From NCBI RefSeq assembly GCF_026041215.1, contig NZ_JAPEIQ010000006.1, positions 52,146 through 116,145 on the forward strand: DNA of 64,000 nt. The letters run 5' to 3'. Below the pieces are notes generated by a model, which made no database searches, was not told where the DNA came from, and saw only the letters and a list, made by a program, of their open reading frames with translations. The position numbers and the translations under genes were made by a program. The DNA comes from Hoyosella sp. YIM 151337 (GTDB lineage: Bacteria; Actinomycetota; Actinomycetes; Mycobacteriales; Mycobacteriaceae). Below, one piece after another: positions 38,743 through 49,600 of the stretch. How positions within the stretch are numbered: position 1 is the stretch's first letter; each line of letters begins with the position of its first letter.

Positions 38743-39162
38743 TCAGGAGAAGCGGCTGAGCCCGGGAAGCATCCGGTCGAGACTTATCGCACCGGCGCCG
38801 CACGCCGCAATGAGCAGTGAGCCGACGCCCAGGGCCAGGACGAGCTCGAAGCCACCATCCTCGACGAAAACGCCGTGCTCGACGTGGACCAGGACGAAAG
38901 CGCCCACCATGTTGCAGAACAGAAGGAAACCCACCAGTGGGGTGAGCACACCGATGATGAGCATCGCACCGCCCACGAGTTCGAGATAGGTCACGACGTA
39001 CGCGGTTATCTCAGGGAGCGGCGCGTTGATCGACGTAAAGAAGGCCTGGACACCTTCGATGGTCGATTCGTTGAGTTTCTGCCAGCCATGAGCGACGAAA
39101 ATGACGCCGATACCCACGCGCGCTATCAGTAAAGCGATGTCACGGTGCCAGCCAGTTCCCAC
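38743..39162 (-). CDS. DoxX-family membrane protein
   Basis: The 139-residue protein has four hydrophobic helices and the DoxX features ARVGIGVIFVAHGWQKL near the start and GGAMLIIGVLTPLVGFLLF in the second helix. In mycobacteria, DoxX proteins work with superoxide dismutase and a sulfurtransferase in oxidative-stress defence, but neither partner is here. A divergent interval of 200 bases separates it from a second, shorter DoxX-like gene. Confidence 0.85.
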   Translation of the reverse strand: MGTGWHRDIALLIARVGIGVIFVAHGWQKLNESTIEGVQAFFTSINAPLPEITAYVVTYLELVGGAMLIIGVLTPLVGFLLFCNMVGAFVLVHVEHGVFVEDGGFELVLALGVGSLLIAACGAGAISLDRMLPGLSRFS

Positions 39163-39362
39163 GATGCCTCCGATTTTGTTGCACGCCCGGATGGGGCGCG
39201 GTTGCCCATTGTGCTTTCAGCCTAATCCGACAATAGTTGACTGCGCAACTATTGTCCCCTTGTGGCGGTCTCATCCCAGCCAGCCGGTACTGTTGCGAGA
39301 CCACCCACGTACCGCGATATTGATCAAAGCGGACAGCTCTCGCGCACTTCAAAGGAGACGGA

Positions 39363-39737
39363 ATGGACCTGGTGCTGTGGATACCAGCCGCCATCCTTGC
39401 CGCCGCGTTCCTCATGAGTGGCGTGACCAAGACGTCCACACCCTATGAGAAGTATGTCACCAAGAGGGGCTCCGGGTGGGCAACGGAATTCTCCCCGGGT
39501 TCGGTACGCGCGATCGGAATCGTCGAGATACTCGGCGCTATTGGACTGGTATTGCCCCAAGCGACCGGCCTCTACCCCATTCTCACCCCCGTCGCCGCTA
39601 TCGGACTGGCCCTGCTCCTCATCCTCGCAATGATCGTGCTGCGCCGTCGGCGAGAGCTGGACACCTACCTGCCCCTCACCGGAACTCTGCTCATCCTCTG
39701 CGCGGCCGTCGCAGTCGGCCGCTTTCTCACGGCCTGA
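39363..39737 (+). CDS. DoxX-like four-helix membrane protein
   Basis: The 124-residue protein has AAAFLMSGVTKTSTPYEKY, a GIVEILGAIGLVLPQATG helix and two further helices with a basic RRRREL loop. This is the pattern of the DoxX-like (DUF4260-size) subgroup. An AAGGAGACGG site precedes the ATG. Its stop lies four bases from the stop of the convergent GntR gene. The function is unknown. Confidence 0.8.
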   Translation: MDLVLWIPAAILAAAFLMSGVTKTSTPYEKYVTKRGSGWATEFSPGSVRAIGIVEILGAIGLVLPQATGLYPILTPVAAIGLALLLILAMIVLRRRRELDTYLPLTGTLLILCAAVAVGRFLTA

Positions 39738-39741
39738 CAGC

Positions 39742-40104
39742 TCAGCCAAGCCCCTTCAGGGCCGCGTCGACGAACGTGCGGATCTCCTCGTCGCTGAAGC
39801 CGAGTCCCCGCAGTTCCGTCACGTAACACACCGCCTGGGACTGCGCGTGCGCACGCGTCGGGTCACCGGAAGCCGCGACGAAAGACCCGCGGCGCCCGCG
39901 GGTTTCGATCACGCCGGCAGCCTCGAGTTCTCGGTAAGAACGCGCGACCGTGTTGGGCGCGATCCCGAGTTCAGTCGCAAGCTGCCGCACAGTTGGCAAC
40001 TTGCACCCGGCCGGCAGCCGCTCGGCCCGCACCAGTTCAATGACCTGCGTACAGATTTGCTCGTAAGGCGGCACTGACGACTCAGTGTCGATCGACAGCA
40101 GCAC
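39742..40104 (-). CDS. GntR-family regulator, YtrA type
   Basis: The 120-residue protein is a short GntR regulator. The winged helix (about 8-75, with PPYEQICTQVIELVRA, LPTVRQLATELGIAPNTVAR and ELEAAGVIETRGRRGSFV) is followed by only two helices, as in the YtrA subfamily, which usually controls ABC transporter operons. No ABC gene is adjacent. The GTG at 40104 follows AAGGAAGG by six bases and is preferred over the upstream ATG at 40143. Confidence 0.88.
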   Translation of the reverse strand: MLLSIDTESSVPPYEQICTQVIELVRAERLPAGCKLPTVRQLATELGIAPNTVARSYRELEAAGVIETRGRRGSFVAASGDPTRAHAQSQAVCYVTELRGLGFSDEEIRTFVDAALKGLG

Positions 40105-40215
40105 CGCGCACCTTCCTTCGCCAGCGACGCCCTGGCCGTACAACCCGTGAAAACGCCACAGCTAAGTATCGCCCCTTTGCGACGCGTTGTGGGCAAGTCG
40201 GCGATCATTGTTCGT

Positions 40216-40566
40216 ATGAGCGATGTGACGATCTACCACAACCCACGGTGTTCGACCTCACGCAACGTGCTTGCCCTCATCCGCGAGACCGGTACCGAAC
40301 CGGATATCGTCAAGTATCTTGAAACGCCGCCCGACCGAAACACCCTGACCGCACTGCTCGCGGCGGCGTCGCTGTCACCCCGCGATGCGATACGCAAACG
40401 GGAAAAGCTCTACAAGGAACTCGGGCTTGATGGACCCGGCGTAACCGACGATCAACTGCTCGACGCGATGCTCGAGCACCCCATTCTCATCGAGCGGCCA
40501 CTCGTCGCTACCCCCAAGGGCGTACGCCTGGCCAGGCCGGCCCACACGGTTACCGAAATCTTGTGA
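40216..40566 (+). CDS. ArsC/glutaredoxin-type arsenate reductase family protein
   Basis: The 116-residue protein has the thioredoxin-like ArsC fold: IYHNPRCSTSRN with Cys at the family's catalytic position, a cis-Pro-like ERPLVATPKGVRLARP near the end, and the helical insert (RDAIRKREKLYKEL). It may reduce arsenate with glutathione/mycothiol-linked redoxins, but many YfgD-type members are not arsenic genes, and no ars operon is nearby. The ATG at 40216 is preferred; upstream codons lack homology. Confidence 0.85.
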   Translation: MSDVTIYHNPRCSTSRNVLALIRETGTEPDIVKYLETPPDRNTLTALLAAASLSPRDAIRKREKLYKELGLDGPGVTDDQLLDAMLEHPILIERPLVATPKGVRLARPAHTVTEIL

Positions 40567-40695
40567 CGGACAGCGCTTGAGGAAAGTGCACTTCCGCTTG
40601 CAGGTGCTAGCAGCATGACCCATCCTGCGTTAGCCTGCCTGTAACGTACGAAGACAGCAGCCTTCAGTCCAGCCGAGAACGACATAGAGGTCTTC

Positions 40696-41700
40696 ATGGC
40701 AAACACGGAGCGCACCTCCGGCAATGGCGGTACGCGTGACGCCACGGAATCATCTGCGGAGCCACGCCGGCCGCAGCCTACCCAGCGAACCGAACCCGAT
40801 AAATGGGTTATCACCTCAGACGGGTTCCGCCTGGCGCTGTACACCCGGGGCGATCCCGCTAAGCCGACCGTCGTCTGCGTTCACGGATTCCCCGACGATC
40901 ATGGCGTCTGGGATCCCGTGGCTGCGCTGCTCCAGGAGCAGTACCACGTGGTGTTGTTCGATATGCGCGGCGCCGGACGATCCGACCGGCCTAAGCAGGT
41001 CGCCGAGTACACAATCTCCCAGTTGGCGAACGACATCGCCACCGTGGCACGCACAGTCGCCGACAACGGGCGCGTCCATCTGCTCGCCCACAACTGGGGC
41101 GGTGCCGCAGCATGGGACCTCGCACTGAACCCGGTCGACGGCATCGAACTGCTCTCACTGACGACCATCGGCTCCGCTTCCGCCGAGTACTACTCGGCCT
41201 GGGTGCGCGATCAGCTCCGCTTTAACTGGCACCACCTGCGTGATCTGTTCTCCACATGGAGCATCAACACCTATATGACGTTCTTCCAGGTACCTGTTAT
41301 CGCGCCAGCGCTGTTCCGGGTCGGCGTCGCGGACGCCGCGATGCTGTTCGCGAAATGGAAGTTCGAAAAAGGGTCTGAACCCGCGGGCTATGGACGCCGG
41401 CTAGCGTCCCGTAACCGTGACGGGTTACGCATCTACTCCGCGAACATCTACAGTCTCCTGTTCGGCGCCAAACCGCCCCGAAATACCAGTGAACCGCGCA
41501 AGCCTGTGCCCTCGCTGGTGATCGTCCCTGAAAACGACAAGCTATTCCCGCCACCCGCGCAGGCGGGTGCTGCTGAATGGGCCATTGACTGCCGCATACG
41601 CTTCGTCGACGGCGGGCATTGGCTGCCCAGCCATCAGCCGGACTTGGTTGCGCAGATGGCGACCGAATTCATTGAAGAAATCGAAGAGCGACAAAACTGA
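40696..41700 (+). CDS. Alpha/beta hydrolase, epoxide-hydrolase-like, with Asn at the nucleophile position
   Basis: The 334-residue protein has a disordered first 35 residues and then an epoxide-hydrolase/haloalkane-dehalogenase-like fold: VCVHGFPDDHGVWD (oxyanion HGFP), DMRGAGRSDRP, LAHNWGGAAAWD, VIVPENDKLFPPP (Asp281) and GGHWLP (His308). In the family the nucleophile elbow is normally HDWGG; here Asn133 replaces the Asp, so the usual covalent chemistry should fail unless the Asn is deamidated or a different reaction is used. It is followed after four bases by a phosphatase gene and shares its transcript. Confidence 0.85.
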   Translation: MANTERTSGNGGTRDATESSAEPRRPQPTQRTEPDKWVITSDGFRLALYTRGDPAKPTVVCVHGFPDDHGVWDPVAALLQEQYHVVLFDMRGAGRSDRPKQVAEYTISQLANDIATVARTVADNGRVHLLAHNWGGAAAWDLALNPVDGIELLSLTTIGSASAEYYSAWVRDQLRFNWHHLRDLFSTWSINTYMTFFQVPVIAPALFRVGVADAAMLFAKWKFEKGSEPAGYGRRLASRNRDGLRIYSANIYSLLFGAKPPRNTSEPRKPVPSLVIVPENDKLFPPPAQAGAAEWAIDCRIRFVDGGHWLPSHQPDLVAQMATEFIEEIEERQN

Positions 41701-41704
41701 GAAC

Positions 41705-42478
41705 GTGCCCTCAATAACGAATACAATCCCCAACCTTCGCGACCTCGGCGGAATCCCCACTGGCAGCGGTCACCACACCAAGAGTGGAGTCTTCTACCGG
41801 TCCGCCCACCTCGGCGAGAGTAATGCCGAAGCGCTTGACCGCCTCGGCGTCCGCACGGTCATCGACCTGCGTTCGGGTCCTGAGCGCCTGCGCCAGCCAA
41901 CAGAGCTGCCCCCAGGCGTGAAGACGGTAATCGCCGATGTCCTTGCGGCCCGGCCGGACGGCGTCGCCGCACAATTTGCGCGCGCGTTAGCTGACCCCGA
42001 GCGCGCCACCCGCCTCCTGGCGGACGGTTCCGCCGAACGTGAAATCACCAAGATCTACCGCTTCTTCGTCCTCGATGGGGCAGCACAAGACGCGTATCGC
42101 ACTTTCTTCGAGGTTGTCGCGGATCCGGCGAACCATCCGCTGCTCTTCCATTGCACCGCCGGCAAAGACCGAACCGGCTGGGCCGCCACGATGCTGCTGT
42201 GGCTTGCCGGTGCTGGCGAAGCAGATCTCGAGGCCGAGTACCTCGCAGTGAACCCGGCGGTGGAAGAACTATTCGCACCCATCTACACGGTCGCCGCCGA
42301 GCGCGGCCTCACGCGCGAACTGCTGCAGCCAGTCCTCCAGGTGCGACCGGCATACCTCGCGGAAGCACGCCGCTCGGTCACCGAGCATTTCGGCACTATC
42401 GAGGACTACGTCACCCGTGGCCTGCGCGTTGACCGTGATGCCCTCGATGCGGTCCGGCACGCGCTTCTCGGGCGCTGA
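41705..42478 (+). CDS. Tyrosine/serine phosphatase (MptpB-like family)
   Basis: The 257-residue protein has NLRDLGGIPT near the start and VIDLRSGPERLRQP. The P-loop HCTAGKDRTGWAA near 149-161 fits the CX5R phosphatase signature with the KD insertion typical of MptpB/LipA-type bacterial phosphatases acting on phosphoproteins or phosphoinositides. It starts at a GTG four bases after the hydrolase stop. It has no signal peptide, so it acts in the cytosol unless secreted by another route. Confidence 0.9.
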   Translation: MPSITNTIPNLRDLGGIPTGSGHHTKSGVFYRSAHLGESNAEALDRLGVRTVIDLRSGPERLRQPTELPPGVKTVIADVLAARPDGVAAQFARALADPERATRLLADGSAEREITKIYRFFVLDGAAQDAYRTFFEVVADPANHPLLFHCTAGKDRTGWAATMLLWLAGAGEADLEAEYLAVNPAVEELFAPIYTVAAERGLTRELLQPVLQVRPAYLAEARRSVTEHFGTIEDYVTRGLRVDRDALDAVRHALLGR

Positions 42479-42564
42479 CTAGAATTTCCGGGCTAACAGA
42501 TCGCAGCGTATTCCGCGGTGGGGTAATTTTGTAATTAACAAGTGAAATGGAAAGAGGAGGAAGT

Positions 42565-44559
<1,995 letters not shown>

Positions 44560-44583
44560 CGGGCCCGCCAATCCCCCCTGTTA

Positions 44584-44629
44584 TTTCCTCCGAATGTCAG
44601 CGAAAGAGCCGTTGACATCTCGGAGGAAA
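44584..44629 (+). promoter_or_regulatory. 16-bp stem that sequesters the SRPBCC ribosome binding site
   Basis: The left arm TTTCCTCCGAATGTCA pairs with TGACAT plus TCGGAGGAAA on the right, interrupted by a single bulged C and closed by a 13-base loop. The GGAGG (44622-44626) that serves the ATG at 44632 lies within the right arm. In the folded RNA the site is blocked. The stem lies 25 bases after the BCCT stop. Confidence 0.75.
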
Positions 44630-44631
44630 AA

Positions 44632-45063
44632 ATGGTGCATGTCCACCGCACATTCGTCGTCGACAAGCCGAACAAGGTCACTTCTGACTACCTGGCTGAT
44701 TTCGCTCACGCGACCGAGTGGGATCCTGGCACGGTGGCCTGCGCGCGGGTGGACTCCGGGCCCCTCCGCCCCGGAGCCAAGTGGCGAAACACCTCGCGCG
44801 TGCTGGGGCGCGAGACCGAGCTGGTGTACGAACTAGTCGCGATGCGCGAGGATCACGTCAAATTCGTCGGCAGAAACAAAACCGCAACGTCGGTCGACGA
44901 CATTCGGCTGCGGCCGCTGGGCGATCGCACCGAAGTCAGATACACCGCGGACATCACGTTCCACGGGGTCGCTAAACTGGCGTCACCCGTGATGCGGCTG
45001 TATTTCGAGCGGCTCGGCAACAAGGTTGTCACCTCGATGCAGGCCGCCGTCGATCGTCTATAG
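44632..45063 (+). CDS. SRPBCC (polyketide cyclase/START fold) protein
   Basis: The 143-residue protein has the SRPBCC pattern: an N-terminal strand with VHRTFVVDKPNKV, the YLADFAHATEWDPGTV helix region, LGRETELVYELVA and a C-terminal helix SPVMRLYFERLGNKVVTSMQ. Members bind lipids or hydrophobic ligands or act as cyclases; the ligand is unknown. The start has a strong GGAGG site, which can be masked by the upstream hairpin. It overlaps the end of the convergent acetyltransferase gene by six bases. Confidence 0.88.
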   Translation: MVHVHRTFVVDKPNKVTSDYLADFAHATEWDPGTVACARVDSGPLRPGAKWRNTSRVLGRETELVYELVAMREDHVKFVGRNKTATSVDDIRLRPLGDRTEVRYTADITFHGVAKLASPVMRLYFERLGNKVVTSMQAAVDRL

Positions 45064-45531
45064 CGGCTTGGTGAATTCGATTTCCGTGGAATCCGACAAA
45101 TCCTCCAACCGGCGGCTACGGCCGGTACGCCGATACCCAAGACGCTCGTAGAGGACATGCGCGCCGGTAAACCGCGTGTCCGACCACGCCTGCACCTGAT
45201 CAAATCCAGCGGTAAGCGCTGCTTGTTCAGCGTTTTTAACCAGCACGCTGGCGAGCCCCTGCCGCCGAATAACTGGACTGACGTAAACGCCTTTCATTTC
45301 GGCGATCGCGTCCGTCACTGGACGATAACCGGCAGAACCCACAACCTCGCCGTCATCATCAGCCACCCAAAATTCACCCGCGTACTGCGCATACGCCGTG
45401 GCTGGCGCGCGCAACCACTGCTCCTCCGCATCGACGTCGAGAATGCATCCCGGGAATTCGGCCCAGCACGTGCCGATCAAGTCGATGAGTTGCGACGAAT
45501 CAGTGTCCCGCACTGGCCGAAGAATCCACAT
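45058..45531 (-). CDS. GNAT-family N-acetyltransferase
   Basis: The 157-residue protein starts MWILRPVRDTDSSQLIDLI and has the acetyl-CoA motif A region MKGVYVSPVIRRQGLASVLV, with the QxxGxG-like RRQGLA loop, and the C-terminal ARVLYERLGYR-like segment (AHVLYERLGYRRTGR). The acceptor is unknown. An ATG at 45582 would add 17 residues with no recognisable homology. The stop overlaps that of the SRPBCC gene within CTATAG. Confidence 0.85.
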   Translation of the reverse strand: MWILRPVRDTDSSQLIDLIGTCWAEFPGCILDVDAEEQWLRAPATAYAQYAGEFWVADDDGEVVGSAGYRPVTDAIAEMKGVYVSPVIRRQGLASVLVKNAEQAALTAGFDQVQAWSDTRFTGAHVLYERLGYRRTGRSRRLEDLSDSTEIEFTKPL

Positions 45532-45659
45532 GCCACCACCGCACCAAATCTGCCTCCACAGGTCAACACCCGACTGCATCAACCTCCGCGCGCTTCAGAC
45601 TTCCTGAGTCCCTTCGTCCTGATATCCCCGCTTCCTCTCGCAGTGCGATACTGCAGTCA

Positions 45660-46468
45660 ATGGGCATTTCAGGGTTCGTCACGGTTGACCACCATCAGTT
45701 CATGTTCGGAAGTGCTGGCGCCGATACGCTCGCTGAACGCGCTTCGGGCAGTTTGCTCACGGTGGGCAGGGACTTTGTGACGCTGAAGAGCGGGATTGCT
45801 TGCGGGCCAGTCTCGGTCGAGTTCACGCAGGCGGATTCGCTGCACGACGACGCCGATTTCTCGGAGTGGGAGGTGGTTGAGGAGGCCACTGTCCCGTTCT
45901 CGTCGAATCCAGTCGTGATGACACTGCACGGCGAGATCGTGTTGCACGTGCCAAGCAATCAATGGCAAGGCGCAGGAACATACGGGTGCGGGCTCACGCT
46001 CGCGGGCGTGATATCAACTGGGATCGTGACGTCACCGAGCCGACCGAGAATTATCTACTGATCTTTACGCCTGCAGAATCGTCAATCATAGGTCTTCAGC
46101 GCCTGAAGAAAATCGACCGTGCCTGGGACGAACCAATCGTGAGCCTCACGGCTACTCCTGAAACGGAACTCCCGCCACAGGTGAGAAACGACGATGCAGA
46201 CGCGGACTGGCGGCACGTCCACCTCCATGCGTCGCGCTTTGACCTGCACGGCTGCGCTGACGACGCCCGGATCGCCGTGGCAGGGCCCGCACCCGGACTC
46301 GACGCCAACGTCCCGTCCGGAACTCAATCCGCTGACACTAGCGACGATTCAGCCAACAGACCTCGTGTCCGTATCCTCCGTGGCAGAGAAATCGACGAGC
46401 TTGAACTGGACTTCCCAGGGATCAGGCATGTCGCTAGAAGGCACCAACAGGATAGCGAGCAGGATTAA
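45660..46468 (+). pseudogene. Unknown protein, apparently split by a one-base frameshift
   Basis: The first frame (45660-46061) gives MGISGFVTVDHHQFMFGSAG onward to HVPSNQWQGAGTY near 45990 and then degenerates. The second (45962-46468) begins to read well at RVRAHARGRDINWDRDVTEP. One missing base in the run TACGGGTG joins them as AGTYRVRAHARGRD, a continuous beta-strand-like sequence. It is therefore either a true frameshift mutation or a sequencing error. I do not recognise the family. A GATACT -10-like element ends six bases before the ATG, which would give a leaderless transcript. The last 60 codons look less well conserved. Confidence 0.6.
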
Positions 46469-46604
46469 ACCCATTCGCGCGGAGCGTGACAGTCATTTTG
46501 AGAACCCGCCGGCGGACAACAAGAGGCTCACACCGGGGCGCGAGGTGTCCGACTTTCTGCAATGATCGTGAAGAGTTGTCAGGGGGACACGGCATCATGG
46601 AACC

Positions 46605-49600
46605 GTGAGTGCCCTAGACACCTTCTCCCCCGCCACGAGCGAGTGGTTCCGCGGCGCGTTCGGCGGCCCCACCGCGGCGCAAGAGGAGGCGTGGCGCGAA
46701 ATCAGCGCGGGCAACCACACTCTTGTTGTCGCACCGACCGGCTCAGGGAAAACGCTCGCCGCGTTCTTGTGGGCGCTCGACCGGTTGATGGCCGGGGACG
46801 AGCACCACACCCGGATCATTTACCTATCACCGCTGAAGGCCCTGGCAGTCGATGTGGAACGCAACCTTCGCGCCCCTCTCGCCGGCATCGCGAATACGGC
46901 GAAGATTAAGGGGCTTACACCGCCTGCCGTCACGGTCGGTGTGCGAACCGGTGACACCCCGAATGCACAGCGACAAGCGATGCTGCGCAATCCCCCGGAC
47001 ATTCTCATCACGACGCCCGAATCGCTGTTCCTTATGCTGACGTCGTCGGCGCGAGAAACGCTGAAAAGCGTCGATACCGTGATCGTGGACGAGATTCACT
47101 CGATCGCGGATTCCAAGCGGGGCACCCACCTCGCCCTGTCACTTGAGCGTCTCGATCTGCTGCTTGATAAGCCTGCGCAACGCATCGGCCTTTCCGCGAC
47201 CGTCCGGCCGCACGACGAGGTCGCACGGTTCCTGGCGGGCGCCCGGCCGGTCAGCATCGTCGCGCCGCCAGCGGACAAGCGCTTCGACCTCACCGTTTCA
47301 GTTCCCGTCGAGGATATGGCGAACGTACCCCCCGCCGTCGGCACCCCGGCCCAGGATTCAAGCACTTCCGGTGCGAACAACCTCTCCGCGAATTCACTGT
47401 GGCCCCATGTGGAAGAGCAGCTGGCTGACTTGATCCTCAAGCACCGCTCGTCGATCGTGTTCGCGAACTCGCGGCGCCTCGCGGAGCGCCTGACCGCCCG
47501 GCTCAACGAGATCTACAGTGAGCGGCTCGGATTCGAGCTTCCCGGCCAGGTCCGCTCGCCCGCCGAGATGATCGCACAAAGTGGCACTGCCCGCGACGCT
47601 CCCGCGGTACTCGCCCGGGCACACCACGGATCCGTCAGCAAAGAACAGCGCGCTGTCATCGAAGACGATTTGAAGTCAGGCCGTCTGACATGTGTTGTCG
47701 CTACCAGCAGCCTCGAGCTGGGTATCGACATGGGTGCCGTCGACCTCGTGATCCAGGTGGAATCGCCACCCTCAGTAGCAAGCGGCCTGCAGCGTGTCGG
47801 CCGCGCTGGACATCAAGTCGGCGAAGTATCTCGCGGTGTGCTTTTCCCCAAGCACCGCGCAGACCTGCTGCACTGCGCGGTGGCAGTAGAGCGGATGCGG
47901 GCAGGCGCTATTGAGGCCGTGCGGATCCCGGCTAATCCGCTCGATGTGCTCGCGCAGCAGACTGTGGCTGCGTGCGCGCTCGAGCCCCTGGATGTTGAGG
48001 AGTGGTTCCACACCGTTCGCCGTACCGGTTCGTATAGTTCGCTGCCGCGTTCCGCGTTCGATGCGACGCTCGACTTGCTGTCCGGCAAGTACCCGTCGGA
48101 CCAGTTTGCGGAGCTGCGGCCGCGCATCGTCTGGGATCGCGACACCGGTGTGGTCGCTGGACGGCCCGGTGCACAGCGCCTCGCGGTGACCTCCGGCGGA
48201 ACCATCCCCGACCGCGGCATGTACCCAGTTCTCATGGTGGGTGAAAAGAACACGCGGGTGGGTGAACTCGACGAAGAAATGGTGTACGAGTCGCGTGTTG
48301 GTGATGTTTTCGCCCTCGGCGCGACGAGCTGGCGAATCGAAGACATCACTCATGACCGAGTACTCGTAACCCCCGCCCCCGGTCAATTCGGCAGGCTTCC
48401 ATTCTGGATCGGCGACAGCCTGGGACGGCCTTCTGAACTGGGGGCGGCACTTGGCGCGTTCGTTCGTGAGATCGCGGCCGACGGCGCACACGTCCGTGAT
48501 CGGCTGACCGCATCCGGGCTCGATGAGAACGCCGTCGCGAACACGATCGCTTTCGTCAGGGAGCAGCGCGACACTACGTCCGTTGTCCCGTCCGACACCA
48601 CGTTGCTGGTCGAACGCTTCCGTGACGAACTGGGTGACTGGCGCATCATCCTTCACTCCCCCTATGGGCTGCCGGTGCACGCGCCGTGGGCGCTTGCCGT
48701 CAATGCGCGGATCCGCGAGCGTTACGCGCTTGATGGTGCTGCCGTCACCACCGACGACGCGATTATCGTCCGGCTGCCCGACACGGAGGGAGAACCGCCC
48801 GGCGCTGAATTGTTCGCGTTCAGTCCCGACGAAATCGACGAAATCGTTACCGCTGAAATCGGCGGTTCGGCGCTCTTCGCAGCGCGGTTCCGGGAATGCG
48901 CTGCGCGCGCTTTACTGCTGCCGCGGCGGGATCCGGGCAAACGTTCTCCACTGTGGATGCAGCGCCAGCGCTCCGCGCAGTTGCTCGAAGTGGCGCGCAA
49001 CTACCCCACGTTCCCCGTGGTCCTGGAAGCAATTCGGGAATGCTTGCAAGACGTGTACGACGTGCCCGGGCTCACGCGGCTGCTCGCCAGCGTGGAACGC
49101 CGGGCAATACGGATCGTCGAGACCGAGACCGCGACGCCCTCGCCATTCGCTGTGTCGGCGCTGTTCGGTTACACGGGAGCGTTCATTTACGAGGGTGATT
49201 CCCCACTCGCGGAACGCAAAGCCGCGGCACTGTCGCTCGACACCGCGCTGCTCGCAGAACTCCTGGGCCGACTGGAAATGCGGGATCTCCTCGACGGTGA
49301 CATCATCGCTGATTACGAGGACTACCTGCAGTGGCGCTCCCGCAAAGCCGATAGCGCAGAGAAGCTCATCGACATGGTGCGCACCATCGGACCGCTCACC
49401 GGCACAGAAATCGCGGAACGCTGCGCTGCCGATCCAGCCGGGTGGCTGCGGGGCCTCAGCGAGGACCGTCGCGTTATTGAAGTGACGTTCGGGGCCCGTA
49501 CCTGGTGGATTGTGTCCGAAGACGCAGGCCGGGTGCGCGATGCCTTCGGTGCGCCCTTGCCCGTCGGCGTGCCGGTTGCGTTTCTTGACGCCGTGCCGAA

